In this document: one piece after another, positions 17,320 through 24,919 of the stretch
How positions within the stretch are numbered: the first letter of the stretch is position 1
Layout: each line of letters starts with the position of its first letter
Source of the DNA: Streptomyces sp. NBC_00490
Lineage (GTDB): Bacteria; Actinomycetota; Actinomycetes; Streptomycetales; Streptomycetaceae
Reading direction: 5' to 3'
Length of the DNA: 64,000 nt
Assembly: GCF_036013645.1 (NCBI RefSeq)
Contig: NZ_CP107869.1
Coordinates: 10,478,001 to 10,542,000, forward strand
The notes under the pieces: model-generated
Seen by the model: only the letters and a program-made list of their open reading frames with translations
Told to the model about the DNA's origin: nothing
Database searches by the model: none
Program-made: the position numbers and the translations under genes

Positions 17320-17730
17320 CTACAACCGGTCCCGGCGCAGCGTGTCCCCGCTGATCGCGCAGTGGGGCACGGGGACGGGTCCCTGTGGCCACCAAAAGCG
17401 TGCGCACCGCCCGGCCGGACACAAGTACACCGGCTCAGCCGGGCATTCGTGGTCGACGCCCGCGGGATGAACACTATGAACACCGCGATCCGCCGTACGC
17501 CCGTTGTCGCTGTAGGCGTAGAGACCCTGGGCATCGCCGAGAGCCTGCAACACGGCGTGCAGCTCGCCCACAGGGCCAGCCATCTCCCCCTCGCCGAGCG
17601 CTGCGGTCAGCACTTCCTCGAGAACGGTGTCGTCGCCTGCCGGGTAACCGCGCAGACGCCTACGGATGTCCTCCACATTCGCGCAAACGATTGCCAGGCT
17701 GCTTCGCACCGACTCATCAGAATCAACCAC
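17320..17730 (-). CDS. Small protein with a C-terminal Cys/His cluster
   Basis: A 136-residue protein. The N-terminal 70 residues are helical and acidic (DESVRSSLAIVCANVEDIRRRL). The C-terminal part has Cys96, Cys104, Cys109 and Cys124 with His94 and His123 beside them, spaced like a zinc ribbon (HECPAEPVYLCPAGRC, then PHCAISGDTLRR). It is the first gene of a two-gene operon with the membrane protein and faces away from the CHAT/TPR gene across about 150 bp. Likely an adaptor in the same system; no enzyme motif is seen. Confidence 0.65.
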   Translation of the reverse strand: MVDSDESVRSSLAIVCANVEDIRRRLRGYPAGDDTVLEEVLTAALGEGEMAGPVGELHAVLQALGDAQGLYAYSDNGRTADRGVHSVHPAGVDHECPAEPVYLCPAGRCARFWWPQGPVPVPHCAISGDTLRRDRL

Positions 17731-17881
17731 ACATTCACCCCACCCTCTGGCCCCCTCTGGCCACCGTTACTGCTCGCGCTGTTCGGACCGCCCAGGCAAT
17801 CGTGAGCGTAACCGGGTAACTCCCTACATTTCACTGATTGTGCTACAACCAATGCAGTAAGTGAATGGTCGGGGGGGCTGT

Positions 17882-20800
17882 GTGCGTGATCAACGACTGG
17901 CTGCAGTGTGGACACGACTGCGGCGGATCAATGAGAGTCATGATCTATCACCCGTGCTGGAACCCGAAGCCGTCCGCGAAGCCCAGGAACTTGCGGACAA
18001 CCACGGCGAGGGAGATTTGGAAGCCCAGTTCCTGCTCGGCTGGTTCCACTTGTACCGCCATCAAGCGCTACCTGAAGGCGACCACCAGGCAGCCCTGAGT
18101 GTCGCCACGGAAGCATTCGCCTCATGTTTCATTGCTGGCGTCGCTGGTCTGCCGGAACGCCTGCTGCCCGTGCTCTCCGATGCCGCAGTCCCGCTAGCTT
18201 TCCGGATGCTCCAGTACGCAGAGGTCTCACCTGACGTTTACCGACTCTCCGTTGCGGCAGATCTGTGGCAGCGCATCGTGCAAGCCACTCCCGCTGGCCA
18301 CCCCGGACGCTGCCAAAGGCTGGCCAAACTCGGATCCGCCCTGCAGTTGCGGTTCGGGCGGACCGGCAGGTTGGAGGATCTGGACGCTGCCATCGTCCAT
18401 CTCCGGGAGGCGGTGGCCACCACCCCCGCCGACCACCCCGACCGCGCCTGGATGTTGGCCGGCCTTGGAGCCTCTCTGCAGTTCCGGTTCGGGCGGACCG
18501 GCAGGCTGGAGGACCTGGAGACCGCCATCACGGTCGGGCGGGAGGCGGTGGCTACTATGCGCGCCGGCCACCCGGACCACGCCGGGACGCTGTCCAACCT
18601 CGTGGCCGCCCTGCAGGCTCGGTTCGAGCGGACCGGCAAGCTCGAGGACTTGGACGCTGCCATCGTCCATCTCCGGGAGGCGGTGGCCACCACCCCCGCC
18701 GACCACCCCAACCGCGCCACCATGCTGTCCCACCTTGGAGCCGACCTACAGGCCCGGTTCGAGCGGACCGGCAGGCTGGAGGACCTGAAGACCGCCGTCA
18801 CGGTAAGGCAGGAGGCAGTAACCACCACCCCCGCCGACCACCCCGAACTTGCTATGAGGCTGTCCAACCTCGGAGCCGCCCTCCAGTTGCGGTTCAGGCA
18901 GACCGGCAGGCTGGAGGACTTGGACGCTGCCATCGTCCTTCTCCGGGAGGCGGTGGCCACCACCCCCGCCGACCACCCCAACCGCGCCACCATGCTGTCC
19001 AACCTCGGAGCCGCCGTGCGGCTCCGGTTCGGGCGGACCGGCAGGCTGGAGGACCTGGAGACCGCCGTCACGGTCGGGCGGGAAGCGGTGGCCACCACTC
19101 CAGCCGGCCACCCGGACCGCGCCCGGATGCTGTCCAACCTCGGGGACGCGCTCCAGGCCAGGTTCGAGCGGACCGGCAGGCTGGAGGACATAGAGACCGC
19201 CGTCACGGTCGGGCGGGAAGCGGTGGCCACCACTCCAGCCGGCCACCCCCAGCGCGCCTGGATGCTGTCCACCCTCGGGAACGCCCTACAGGTCCGATTC
19301 GAGCGGACCGGCATGGTGGAGGACATGGACACCGCCGTCAAGGTCGGGCGGGAGGCGGTGGCCATCACCGTCGGCACCCCCGATCACGCCATAATGCTGG
19401 CCGCCCTCGGGCTCGCCCTGCAGGCCCGGTTCGAGCGGACCGGCGTGCTGGAGGATCTGGACGCTGCCATCGTCCATCTCCGGGAGGCGGTGGACACCAC
19501 CCCCGCTGATCACCCCGACCGCGCTATGAGGCTGTCCAACCTCGGGGTCGCCCTGCGCGCCAGGTTCGGGCGGACCGGCACGCTGGAGGACCTGGACATC
19601 GCCGTCACGGTAGGGCAGGAGGCAGTAGACGCCACCCCCGCTGATCACCCCGACCGCGCTATGAGGCTGTCCAACCTCGGGGTCGCCCTGCGCGCCAGGT
19701 TCGAGCGGACCGGCACGCTGGAGGACCTGGACATCGCCGTCACGGTAGGGCAGGAGGCAGTAGACGCCACCCCCGGCGACCACCCCGAATGCGCCAAGTG
19801 GCTGGCTAACCTCGGGGTTGCCCTGCGCGCCAGGTTCGAGCGGACCGGCAGGCGGGAGGACCTGGATACAGCCGTGTCTCGTTTGCTGGAAGCGTCGGAG
19901 GTGAGTACAGCACCCCCATCGCTCCGAGTCCGGGAAGGGGGTAGGGCGGCTGGACTGCTGGCGCAGTCCGGTGATGTGGGGCGGGCAGCAGAGGTGGCGG
20001 AGGCGGCAGTGCGACTGCTGCCACAAGTGGCCCCGCGCCGTCTGGAGCGCGGGGATCAGCAGCATGCGGTCGGCGGGTTTGCGGGATTCGCCGGTAAGGC
20101 CGCTGCCTTGTCGCTCTCTGCCCCCGGCGGAACCCCTTCCAGCCGGGCGGAGCGGGCTTTGTCGTTATTGGAGGCAGGCCGGGCTGTGCTGCTCAGTCAG
20201 GCACTGGAAACCCGCAGCGATCTGACCGATCTGCGTGAACACCATCCCGGGCTGGCACTCAAGTTCGCCGAGCTGAGGGAACAGCTTGATGCGTCCACGA
20301 GCACCGTGGGCCCCACCGAAGCAAGCACCGAAACTGACGGCCTGAGTCTGCAGCAGGACCGCCTGATGCGGGACAGGCACCAGCTGGCGGAGGAGTTCAC
20401 CGTCCTCCTGACCGAGATCCGCAGCCTGGACGGCTTTCGCTCCTTCGCCCTGCCGCCCACCACGGACGAACTCCTTGCTCAGGCATCCCAGGGCCCGGTG
20501 GTGGTGTTCAATATCAGCGATCTCCGCAGCGATGCCCTGCTGCTCACCACCGAGGGCATCACCAGTCTGAAACTGCCCCAGCTCACCCCCGACAAGGTGA
20601 TCGACCAGATCAACACCTTCCGGTGGGCGCTGCATCTGGCTACGGCCGGGGCTGACTCGTCCCAGCGGGAAAAGGCTCAGGCCACACTCGTAGAGGTCCT
20701 TCAGTGGCTTTGGGATGCGGCCGCAGGCCCTGTGCTCATCGAGTTGGGATATGACGGTGCGCCCGCAGTAGGGGGCTGGAGCGGCGAGGAGAAATGGCCG

Positions 20801-21649
20801 CGGGTGTGGTGGGCACCGGGCGGACTGCTGAGCCTGCTGCCACTACATGCGGCGGGCCACCACACTGACTCGGCTGACGATCCGCACCGGCGTACGGTGA
20901 TGGACCGGGTCATCTCCTCGTACACCCCCACCGTGCGCGCGCTGCGCTACGCCCGCGAGCGCACCCTGTCCCCCGCAGCGGTGCGAAGTCTGATCGTCGC
21001 AATGCCGACCACACCCGGGCTACCCAACCACGGCCGGTTGCGCTTCGTTGAGGCCGAAGCCACGATGGTGCAGACCCGCCTGCTCGCCCCAGTGCTACTC
21101 CGGGAACCGGCCCCCACCGACGGGTTTCTGGATCCGACTAGGTCCATGCCGACAAAAGCCAATGTGCTGGAGCACATGCCGGAATGTGCGATCGTGCACT
21201 TTGCCTGCCACGGTGCCAGCGACCCCACCGATCCTTCGAAGAGCCATCTGTTGCTCCACGACCACAGGGACGATCCGCTGACCGTTGCCAGCCTCGCACC
21301 CGTCGTACTCGGCCGGGCCAGACTGGCTTACCTGTCCGCCTGCCGCACTGCGGCCATTGACACGTCCGACCTACTCGACGAGGCCATCCACCTCACCTCC
21401 GCCTTCCAACTCGCCGGGTTCCCCCATGTGGTCGGCACCCTGTGGGAGATCGACGACCAGATCGCCGTCACCATCGCTGACCTGTTCTATACCGACCTAC
21501 AGACCGACTCCCGTCTGGATCCTGCCCAGGCGGCCCACGCTCTCCATAGCGCCGTACGCAAGGTACGCGACGGTCACGGCCTGCGAGCCCCCTTCGACCG
21601 GAGACGAGCCCCCCTACTGTGGGCCGCCTACCTGCATGCTGGCGCGTGA
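17882..21649 (+). CDS. CHAT-domain cysteine protease with twelve TPR-like repeats
   Basis: The protein is 1255 residues from GTG 17882, which sits 5 nt after a seven-G ribosome site; the frame also offers GTG 17861. Residues about 1-140 are helical. Residues about 145-680 hold twelve 45-residue repeats of the form MLSNLGAALQARFERTGRLE followed by DLETAVTVGREAV. The C-terminal 350 residues are a CHAT domain with catalytic His1110 in VHFACHGASD and Cys1154 in YLSACRTA, then the conserved GTLWEIDDQIAV. CHAT proteases are caspase-like (as in gasdermin- and Craspase-type systems). TPRs usually sense a partner. The Cys-rich and membrane genes on the other strand are the likely partners. Confidence 0.92.
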   Translation: MRDQRLAAVWTRLRRINESHDLSPVLEPEAVREAQELADNHGEGDLEAQFLLGWFHLYRHQALPEGDHQAALSVATEAFASCFIAGVAGLPERLLPVLSDAAVPLAFRMLQYAEVSPDVYRLSVAADLWQRIVQATPAGHPGRCQRLAKLGSALQLRFGRTGRLEDLDAAIVHLREAVATTPADHPDRAWMLAGLGASLQFRFGRTGRLEDLETAITVGREAVATMRAGHPDHAGTLSNLVAALQARFERTGKLEDLDAAIVHLREAVATTPADHPNRATMLSHLGADLQARFERTGRLEDLKTAVTVRQEAVTTTPADHPELAMRLSNLGAALQLRFRQTGRLEDLDAAIVLLREAVATTPADHPNRATMLSNLGAAVRLRFGRTGRLEDLETAVTVGREAVATTPAGHPDRARMLSNLGDALQARFERTGRLEDIETAVTVGREAVATTPAGHPQRAWMLSTLGNALQVRFERTGMVEDMDTAVKVGREAVAITVGTPDHAIMLAALGLALQARFERTGVLEDLDAAIVHLREAVDTTPADHPDRAMRLSNLGVALRARFGRTGTLEDLDIAVTVGQEAVDATPADHPDRAMRLSNLGVALRARFERTGTLEDLDIAVTVGQEAVDATPGDHPECAKWLANLGVALRARFERTGRREDLDTAVSRLLEASEVSTAPPSLRVREGGRAAGLLAQSGDVGRAAEVAEAAVRLLPQVAPRRLERGDQQHAVGGFAGFAGKAAALSLSAPGGTPSSRAERALSLLEAGRAVLLSQALETRSDLTDLREHHPGLALKFAELREQLDASTSTVGPTEASTETDGLSLQQDRLMRDRHQLAEEFTVLLTEIRSLDGFRSFALPPTTDELLAQASQGPVVVFNISDLRSDALLLTTEGITSLKLPQLTPDKVIDQINTFRWALHLATAGADSSQREKAQATLVEVLQWLWDAAAGPVLIELGYDGAPAVGGWSGEEKWPRVWWAPGGLLSLLPLHAAGHHTDSADDPHRRTVMDRVISSYTPTVRALRYARERTLSPAAVRSLIVAMPTTPGLPNHGRLRFVEAEATMVQTRLLAPVLLREPAPTDGFLDPTRSMPTKANVLEHMPECAIVHFACHGASDPTDPSKSHLLLHDHRDDPLTVASLAPVVLGRARLAYLSACRTAAIDTSDLLDEAIHLTSAFQLAGFPHVVGTLWEIDDQIAVTIADLFYTDLQTDSRLDPAQAAHALHSAVRKVRDGHGLRAPFDRRRAPLLWAAYLHAGA
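18310..19925 (+). repeat. Twelve tandem 135-bp coding repeats (TPR-like)
   Basis: Each unit encodes 45 residues; unit 8 is one residue shorter. Units 10 and 11 are nearly identical at the DNA level, and units 6 and 7 nearly so, which points to recent unequal exchange inside the gene. Such arrays can change repeat number without breaking the frame. Confidence 0.85.
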
Positions 21650-21683
21650 ACACCAGGACCTCGAGCTGGGGGCACCAACGCCT

Positions 21684-21735
21684 GGAAACTATGGGAGGAG
21701 ATCAAGGAACTCGGCCTTGCCGTTGCCGCACTGGG
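21684..21735 (+). pseudogene. Short ISL3-type transposase scrap
   Basis: The frame encodes GTNAWKLWEEIKELGLA, which resembles the N-A-x-x-L-x-x-E-I-x-E-x-G segment of some ISL3-type transposases. Nothing else of the gene remains. The match is short and the call is tentative. It lies just after the CHAT gene. Confidence 0.35.
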
Positions 21736-21856
21736 CAACCACAGCATTCGACTTGGTTCCGGGGTTTGCTCCGGTATCGGGTTCGTGCCCGCGGAGATGA
21801 ACGGTTATTGACTGATCTTCGGTGACCACGACGACCGACACGCTATCCTTCCGCGC

Positions 21857-22114
21857 TCAGCTTTGGCGCTCACCAATTGCCCCGTAGGCGATCCCGCTGA
21901 CCAGCGCTCGTATCGCCGCCTTTGAGAACACCAACGGGCGATGGTTGATGTTCTTCGAGTCGCGTACTGCGGTGTGTTCGTCCAGTTCCGCGATTTCTAC
22001 GCAGTCGTTGGCGCCCCCGCTGTAGGAGCTCTTCCGCCACCGCGCGTGCGTGAGATCGACGCCGTTAGGGGTTGTCGTGGCGTCGTGCGGGGCGGCCGTG
22101 TTGGGCGTGCTCAC
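21857..22114 (-). CDS. DUF397-domain protein
   Basis: An 85-residue protein from GTG 22114. It has the DUF397 signature: ARWRKSSYSGGANDCVEIAE, then a VRDSKN turn and a VFSKAAIRALVSG helix. In streptomycetes DUF397 proteins are encoded next to XRE-DUF5753 regulators, and the pair works in developmental control (the Bld/WhiJ type). Here the start overlaps the stop of a DUF5753 fragment by 4 bp, so the pair was once intact, but the regulator has lost its HTH half. Confidence 0.9.
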   Translation of the reverse strand: MSTPNTAAPHDATTTPNGVDLTHARWRKSSYSGGANDCVEIAELDEHTAVRDSKNINHRPLVFSKAAIRALVSGIAYGAIGERQS

Positions 22115-22410
22115 TCTTCGAGCTCCTTGCTGATGCGTGCTATGCGGGTGCGGGTCTGCGACGGGTTGAGGGCAGTGCCCTTCAACTGGTCGAAGATGTG
22201 CGTGTAGTTGCCCACGTCTGACGGGGACTCGAGATACACGGAGTTCTTGGGATTCTCCAGCCACACCAGGTCCGGCGTGGGGGGCGGGAAGGTCAGGATG
22301 ACGAACGGACCGTACAGCCCGGGATGCGCGCCGAGTGAGAACGGCAGCAGCTGCAGGGTGACGTTCGGCTGCTCGCTCGCTTCCACGAGTTTTCGCATCT
22401 GGTCGCGCAT
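22111..22410 (-). pseudogene. C-terminal fragment of an XRE-DUF5753 regulator
   Basis: Ninety-nine residues from a possible ATG at 22410 match the end of DUF5753: MRDQMRKLVEASEQPNVTLQ, PFSLGAHPGLYGPFVIL, and a NYTHIFDQLKGTALNPSQTR ending. A full regulator has about 280 residues with an N-terminal HTH. Both the HTH and the first half of DUF5753 are missing. Upstream, the frame runs into the 5' end of a different gene, which marks a deletion junction at about 22410-22420. Confidence 0.85.
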
Positions 22411-22564
22411 CCGAGCTGCCCTCCCCGCAGGCGGCGCAGCGATACGCGGGACGGGCGGTGATCCGGGCGTGCACCTGCTGGTCGGTGGGGGAGTCGGGCG
22501 GCGGCAGCAAGCCGACGTCGGCGTCGGCCTGTTTGAGCAGCTCGTCGAGGCTGATGCGGTCCAC
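22411..22564 (-). pseudogene. 5' fragment of a small Cys-containing Streptomyces protein
   Basis: The GTG at 22564 has a good GGAGG ribosome site and opens MDRISLDELLKQADADVGLL, then ITARPAYRCAACGEG. This resembles small streptomycete proteins found next to DUF6233 genes. The protein-like sequence ends at about 22415, where it runs out of frame into the DUF5753 fragment. The start signals are intact, so a chimeric product may be made. Confidence 0.55.
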
Positions 22565-22608
22565 GGTGCCTCCTGGTCTGCCTGGGGTGCGCGGGTCAGG
22601 CTAGCGCC

Positions 22609-22614
22609 TATAAT
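22609..22614 (+). promoter_or_regulatory. Consensus -10 box for a leaderless transcript
   Basis: A perfect TATAAT lies only 7 nt before the GTG start at 22622. A start of transcription at the usual distance would fall on or next to the start codon, giving a leaderless mRNA, which is common in streptomycetes. No clear -35 is visible. Confidence 0.6.
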
Positions 22615-22621
22615 CGAACGT

Positions 22622-22963
22622 GTGCACGATTCAAGTCCGTCGAAGCTGGTCTTGCTCCGTTTCCTGGAGCGGGTGCAGGAGCGGGATCTGGCCCGTACCC
22701 GGCGGTGGATCGTCGATGAGGAACGCCGTGAGGCCGAACGCCGGCGCGGCATCGAGGCCCGGCCGCCGGTGCCGGACTGGCTGATCGAGCAGAGCATCGG
22801 CCATCACGCCCCGCCGGTGTACGTACATGTCGGCGGCTGTCACATGGCGGGCAAGCGGTCCAAAGGCGCGACGCGGGATGCCGCGTCGCGGGCGCTCGCG
22901 GAAGGCGTGGATGCGTGCCCGCGCTGCCGCCCCGACACTGACCTCGGCTACATCGACGGGTGA
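22622..22963 (+). CDS. DUF6233-family protein
   Basis: A 113-residue protein. The N-terminal half is a charged helix (LRFLERVQERDLARTRRWIV). Then come RPPVPDWLIEQSIGHHAPPV, YVHVGGCHMAGKRSKG and an ending ALAEGVDACPRCRPDTDLG, with Cys and His residues suited to metal binding. From memory this is the DUF6233 pattern seen widely in Streptomyces; its role is unknown. There is no ribosome site, in line with the leaderless promoter. The stop abuts the stop of the convergent Ku gene with no gap. Confidence 0.8.
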   Translation: MHDSSPSKLVLLRFLERVQERDLARTRRWIVDEERREAERRRGIEARPPVPDWLIEQSIGHHAPPVYVHVGGCHMAGKRSKGATRDAASRALAEGVDACPRCRPDTDLGYIDG

Positions 22964-23875
22964 TCAGGCGCTCTTTCGGGGCTTGCGGGCTGCCTTCTTC
23001 GCCGGAGCCTTTTTGGCTGCGGTCTTCTTCGCCGCAGTCTTCTTCGCAGCCGGCTTCCTCCTTTTCGGCAGCTGGTGTACGTCGGCGTCCTCGCCCCGGG
23101 ATGCCTGCGCTTTTTGCACGGACTCCTGCAGGGCGGCCATCAGGTCCAGTACCTGCCCGGGCTGCTCCGTCTCTGGCGCCTTGGGGAGGGGTTTGTCTGC
23201 GCGCTTGGCCTCGATGACTTTGGCGAGGGCCTCGGTGTAGTGGTCGCGGAAGGCGGGGCCGGTGAGGTCGTCGACGGCCATGGTGTCCAGCAGGGCGAGC
23301 GCGCCCTCGATCTCGTCGTCCGTCAGCTCGGCCGTGGGCGGGTCGACGACGGACGGGTCGCGGATCTCGTCCGGCCAGCGCATCGCATGCAGCACGATCA
23401 CGTCGTCTTTCACGCGCAGCAGGCCGAGCCTCTCCCGGCCGGACCAGGCGTACTTGGCGATCGCCACCTGTGACGACCTGCCCAGGGCCTGCCCGAGCAG
23501 CTTGTACGGCTTGCCGGCCACGGCGCCGTCCGGGGCGAGGTAGTAGCCCTCGCCGATCCGGATCGGATCAATGCTGGCCAGCGGCACGAACGCGGCGATC
23601 TCGATGGCCTTGGCCGTCGGCAGCGGCAGATTGCTCAGGTCCTCGTCCGTGACCGGCACGACCTGGTCGCGGGCGTACTCGTAGCCTTTGCCGATCTCCG
23701 ACTGGGTGACCTCGCGGTCCTCCAGCTCGCATACCTTCCGCACCCGTACCCGGCCCATGTCCTGCAGGTGGTACTGGTGGAACTGGATGTTGTGGTTCTC
23801 GGTAGCCGACTGCACATGAACAGGCACCGTGACCAGGCCGAAGCTAATCGCGCCAGACCAGATGGTTCGGGGCAT
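22964..23875 (-). CDS. ku: Ku homodimer DNA-end-binding protein
   Basis: A 303-residue bacterial Ku protein that binds double-strand ends and recruits LigD in non-homologous end joining. The ATG at 23875 follows GGAGG. The sequence opens RTIWSGAISFGLVTVPVHV, the standard Ku start, and carries GKGYEYARDQVVPVTDEDL, then PYKLLGQALGRSSQVAIAKY and MRWPDEIRDP. The C-terminus is a Lys/Ala/Pro tail built of AAKK-type repeats, known in actinobacterial Ku for extra DNA binding. No ligase gene lies next to it. Streptomycetes often carry several ku genes, so this may be an accessory copy. Confidence 0.95.
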   Translation of the reverse strand: MPRTIWSGAISFGLVTVPVHVQSATENHNIQFHQYHLQDMGRVRVRKVCELEDREVTQSEIGKGYEYARDQVVPVTDEDLSNLPLPTAKAIEIAAFVPLASIDPIRIGEGYYLAPDGAVAGKPYKLLGQALGRSSQVAIAKYAWSGRERLGLLRVKDDVIVLHAMRWPDEIRDPSVVDPPTAELTDDEIEGALALLDTMAVDDLTGPAFRDHYTEALAKVIEAKRADKPLPKAPETEQPGQVLDLMAALQESVQKAQASRGEDADVHQLPKRRKPAAKKTAAKKTAAKKAPAKKAARKPRKSA

Positions 23876-23998
23876 GGGGGACCTCCACAACAGCCTCGAG
23901 CAGGAACAGCCTACGTCCGACAGAGCGCCCCAGCATGCGGGCTGGCTACGCCAAGAGCACCCTGATCGCACGGCAAGGCGTCAAGGGTGGAGCTGATG

Positions 23999-24493
23999 GT
24001 GACCAGAGGATGCAGGAATCGCCCGCGAGACATCCAGGTCCTCGAGAAGGCTGTCGAAGACGGCGTCCGCTACATGGAGGCCCAGTCGGACAACCTCGTC
24101 GAGATCCGCACTCGTTCTATGCAGCTGCTGCAGGTCATCCTGGTCGCAGAATCGATCGCGTTCAGCGTCGTACTGGCTCGCGGGGTCGAAATCGTTCCCT
24201 GGGCGATCGGGATGCTCCTTGGCACCTTGGCAGCTTCGCTCGGCGTCGCGGTGTACATCGCCCATCCTGTCCCCGACTGGGAGATCCCCGGCGAGATGAC
24301 ACTCGGCTTCAAGTCGTACCGCGAAGGCGTCACTCTCAAAGAGCACCTTGGGGACCTAGTCCAGGCCATGGAGAAGGGCGCGAAGCACAACAGCAGCGTC
24401 CTGGACAAGCGCTTCAAGGCGTTCGAACGCCTCCTCTACTTCCTGATCACGCTCCTAGCGGCGGCTGTCATCACCTACCTCGCCACCAGGTGA
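23999..24493 (+). CDS. Three-TM protein with PycTM-like layout
   Basis: The protein is 164 residues from GTG 23999, 6 nt after GGAG; ATG 23996 is the alternative. An N-terminal amphipathic helix (to about 42) is followed by a hairpin of two membrane helices (43-61 and 67-88), a charged cytosolic helix pair (EHLGDLVQAMEKGAKHNSSV), and a third membrane helix (143-161) after KRFKAFERL. This order is like the membrane effectors of Pycsar systems, but I cannot show homology and no cyclase is adjacent. It is divergent from Ku. A hairpin terminator follows. Confidence 0.7.
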   Translation: MTRGCRNRPRDIQVLEKAVEDGVRYMEAQSDNLVEIRTRSMQLLQVILVAESIAFSVVLARGVEIVPWAIGMLLGTLAASLGVAVYIAHPVPDWEIPGEMTLGFKSYREGVTLKEHLGDLVQAMEKGAKHNSSVLDKRFKAFERLLYFLITLLAAAVITYLATR

Positions 24494-24526
24494 CGAGCAC
24501 TGTCAGCTCTCTCGGACGACAAGGAC

Positions 24527-24551
24527 CCGCCGACACAGGGGAGTTCGGCGG
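24527..24551 (+). terminator. Hairpin terminator
   Basis: CCGCCGA at 24527-24533 pairs perfectly with TCGGCGG at 24545-24551 around an 11-base loop, 34 bp after the stop of the three-TM gene. Confidence 0.55.
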
Positions 24552-24630
24552 GGCCTCCGGTCAGCGTGGCACGAGGGGCGGGCTGAAGGGCGGAGGGAAC
24601 ACTTCGCCGAAATGGACTTACCGTCCAATC

Positions 24631-24837
24631 ATGAGCACTCCGAAGACCATCTACAGCCAGTCCGAAGCCCAACGACTCCGCGCCCACCCGTGCAGGCACT
24701 GCGGCAAAAGCAGCCGCGTCGACAAGCGCGTCCAAGGCGACCTGGGCGGAGGCGTCAACCCGGACGTGTCCGTGATCTGGTACTGCCCCGGCACGCTCTG
24801 CGTCGGGCGGGACGGGTTCTGGACCGAGGAGGAGTAG
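24631..24837 (+). CDS. Small zinc-ribbon-like protein
   Basis: A 68-residue protein from ATG 24631. Cys21 and Cys24 (HPCRHCGKSS) and Cys52 and Cys57 (WYCPGTLC) are spaced like the two knuckles of a zinc ribbon. Between them is a basic helix (DKRVQGDLGG). Nothing else can be assigned. It stands alone between the three-TM gene and the IS110 element. The Cys pattern and a sensible length support a real gene. Confidence 0.6.
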   Translation: MSTPKTIYSQSEAQRLRAHPCRHCGKSSRVDKRVQGDLGGGVNPDVSVIWYCPGTLCVGRDGFWTEEE

Positions 24838-24919
24838 GCCTCAGAATCCGATGACGAAGTCGCCCCGACTGTTCCCCCCGGGGGGGGTCTATCTCTTTGG
24901 TCAAGGTCTGCGGGCTTGG

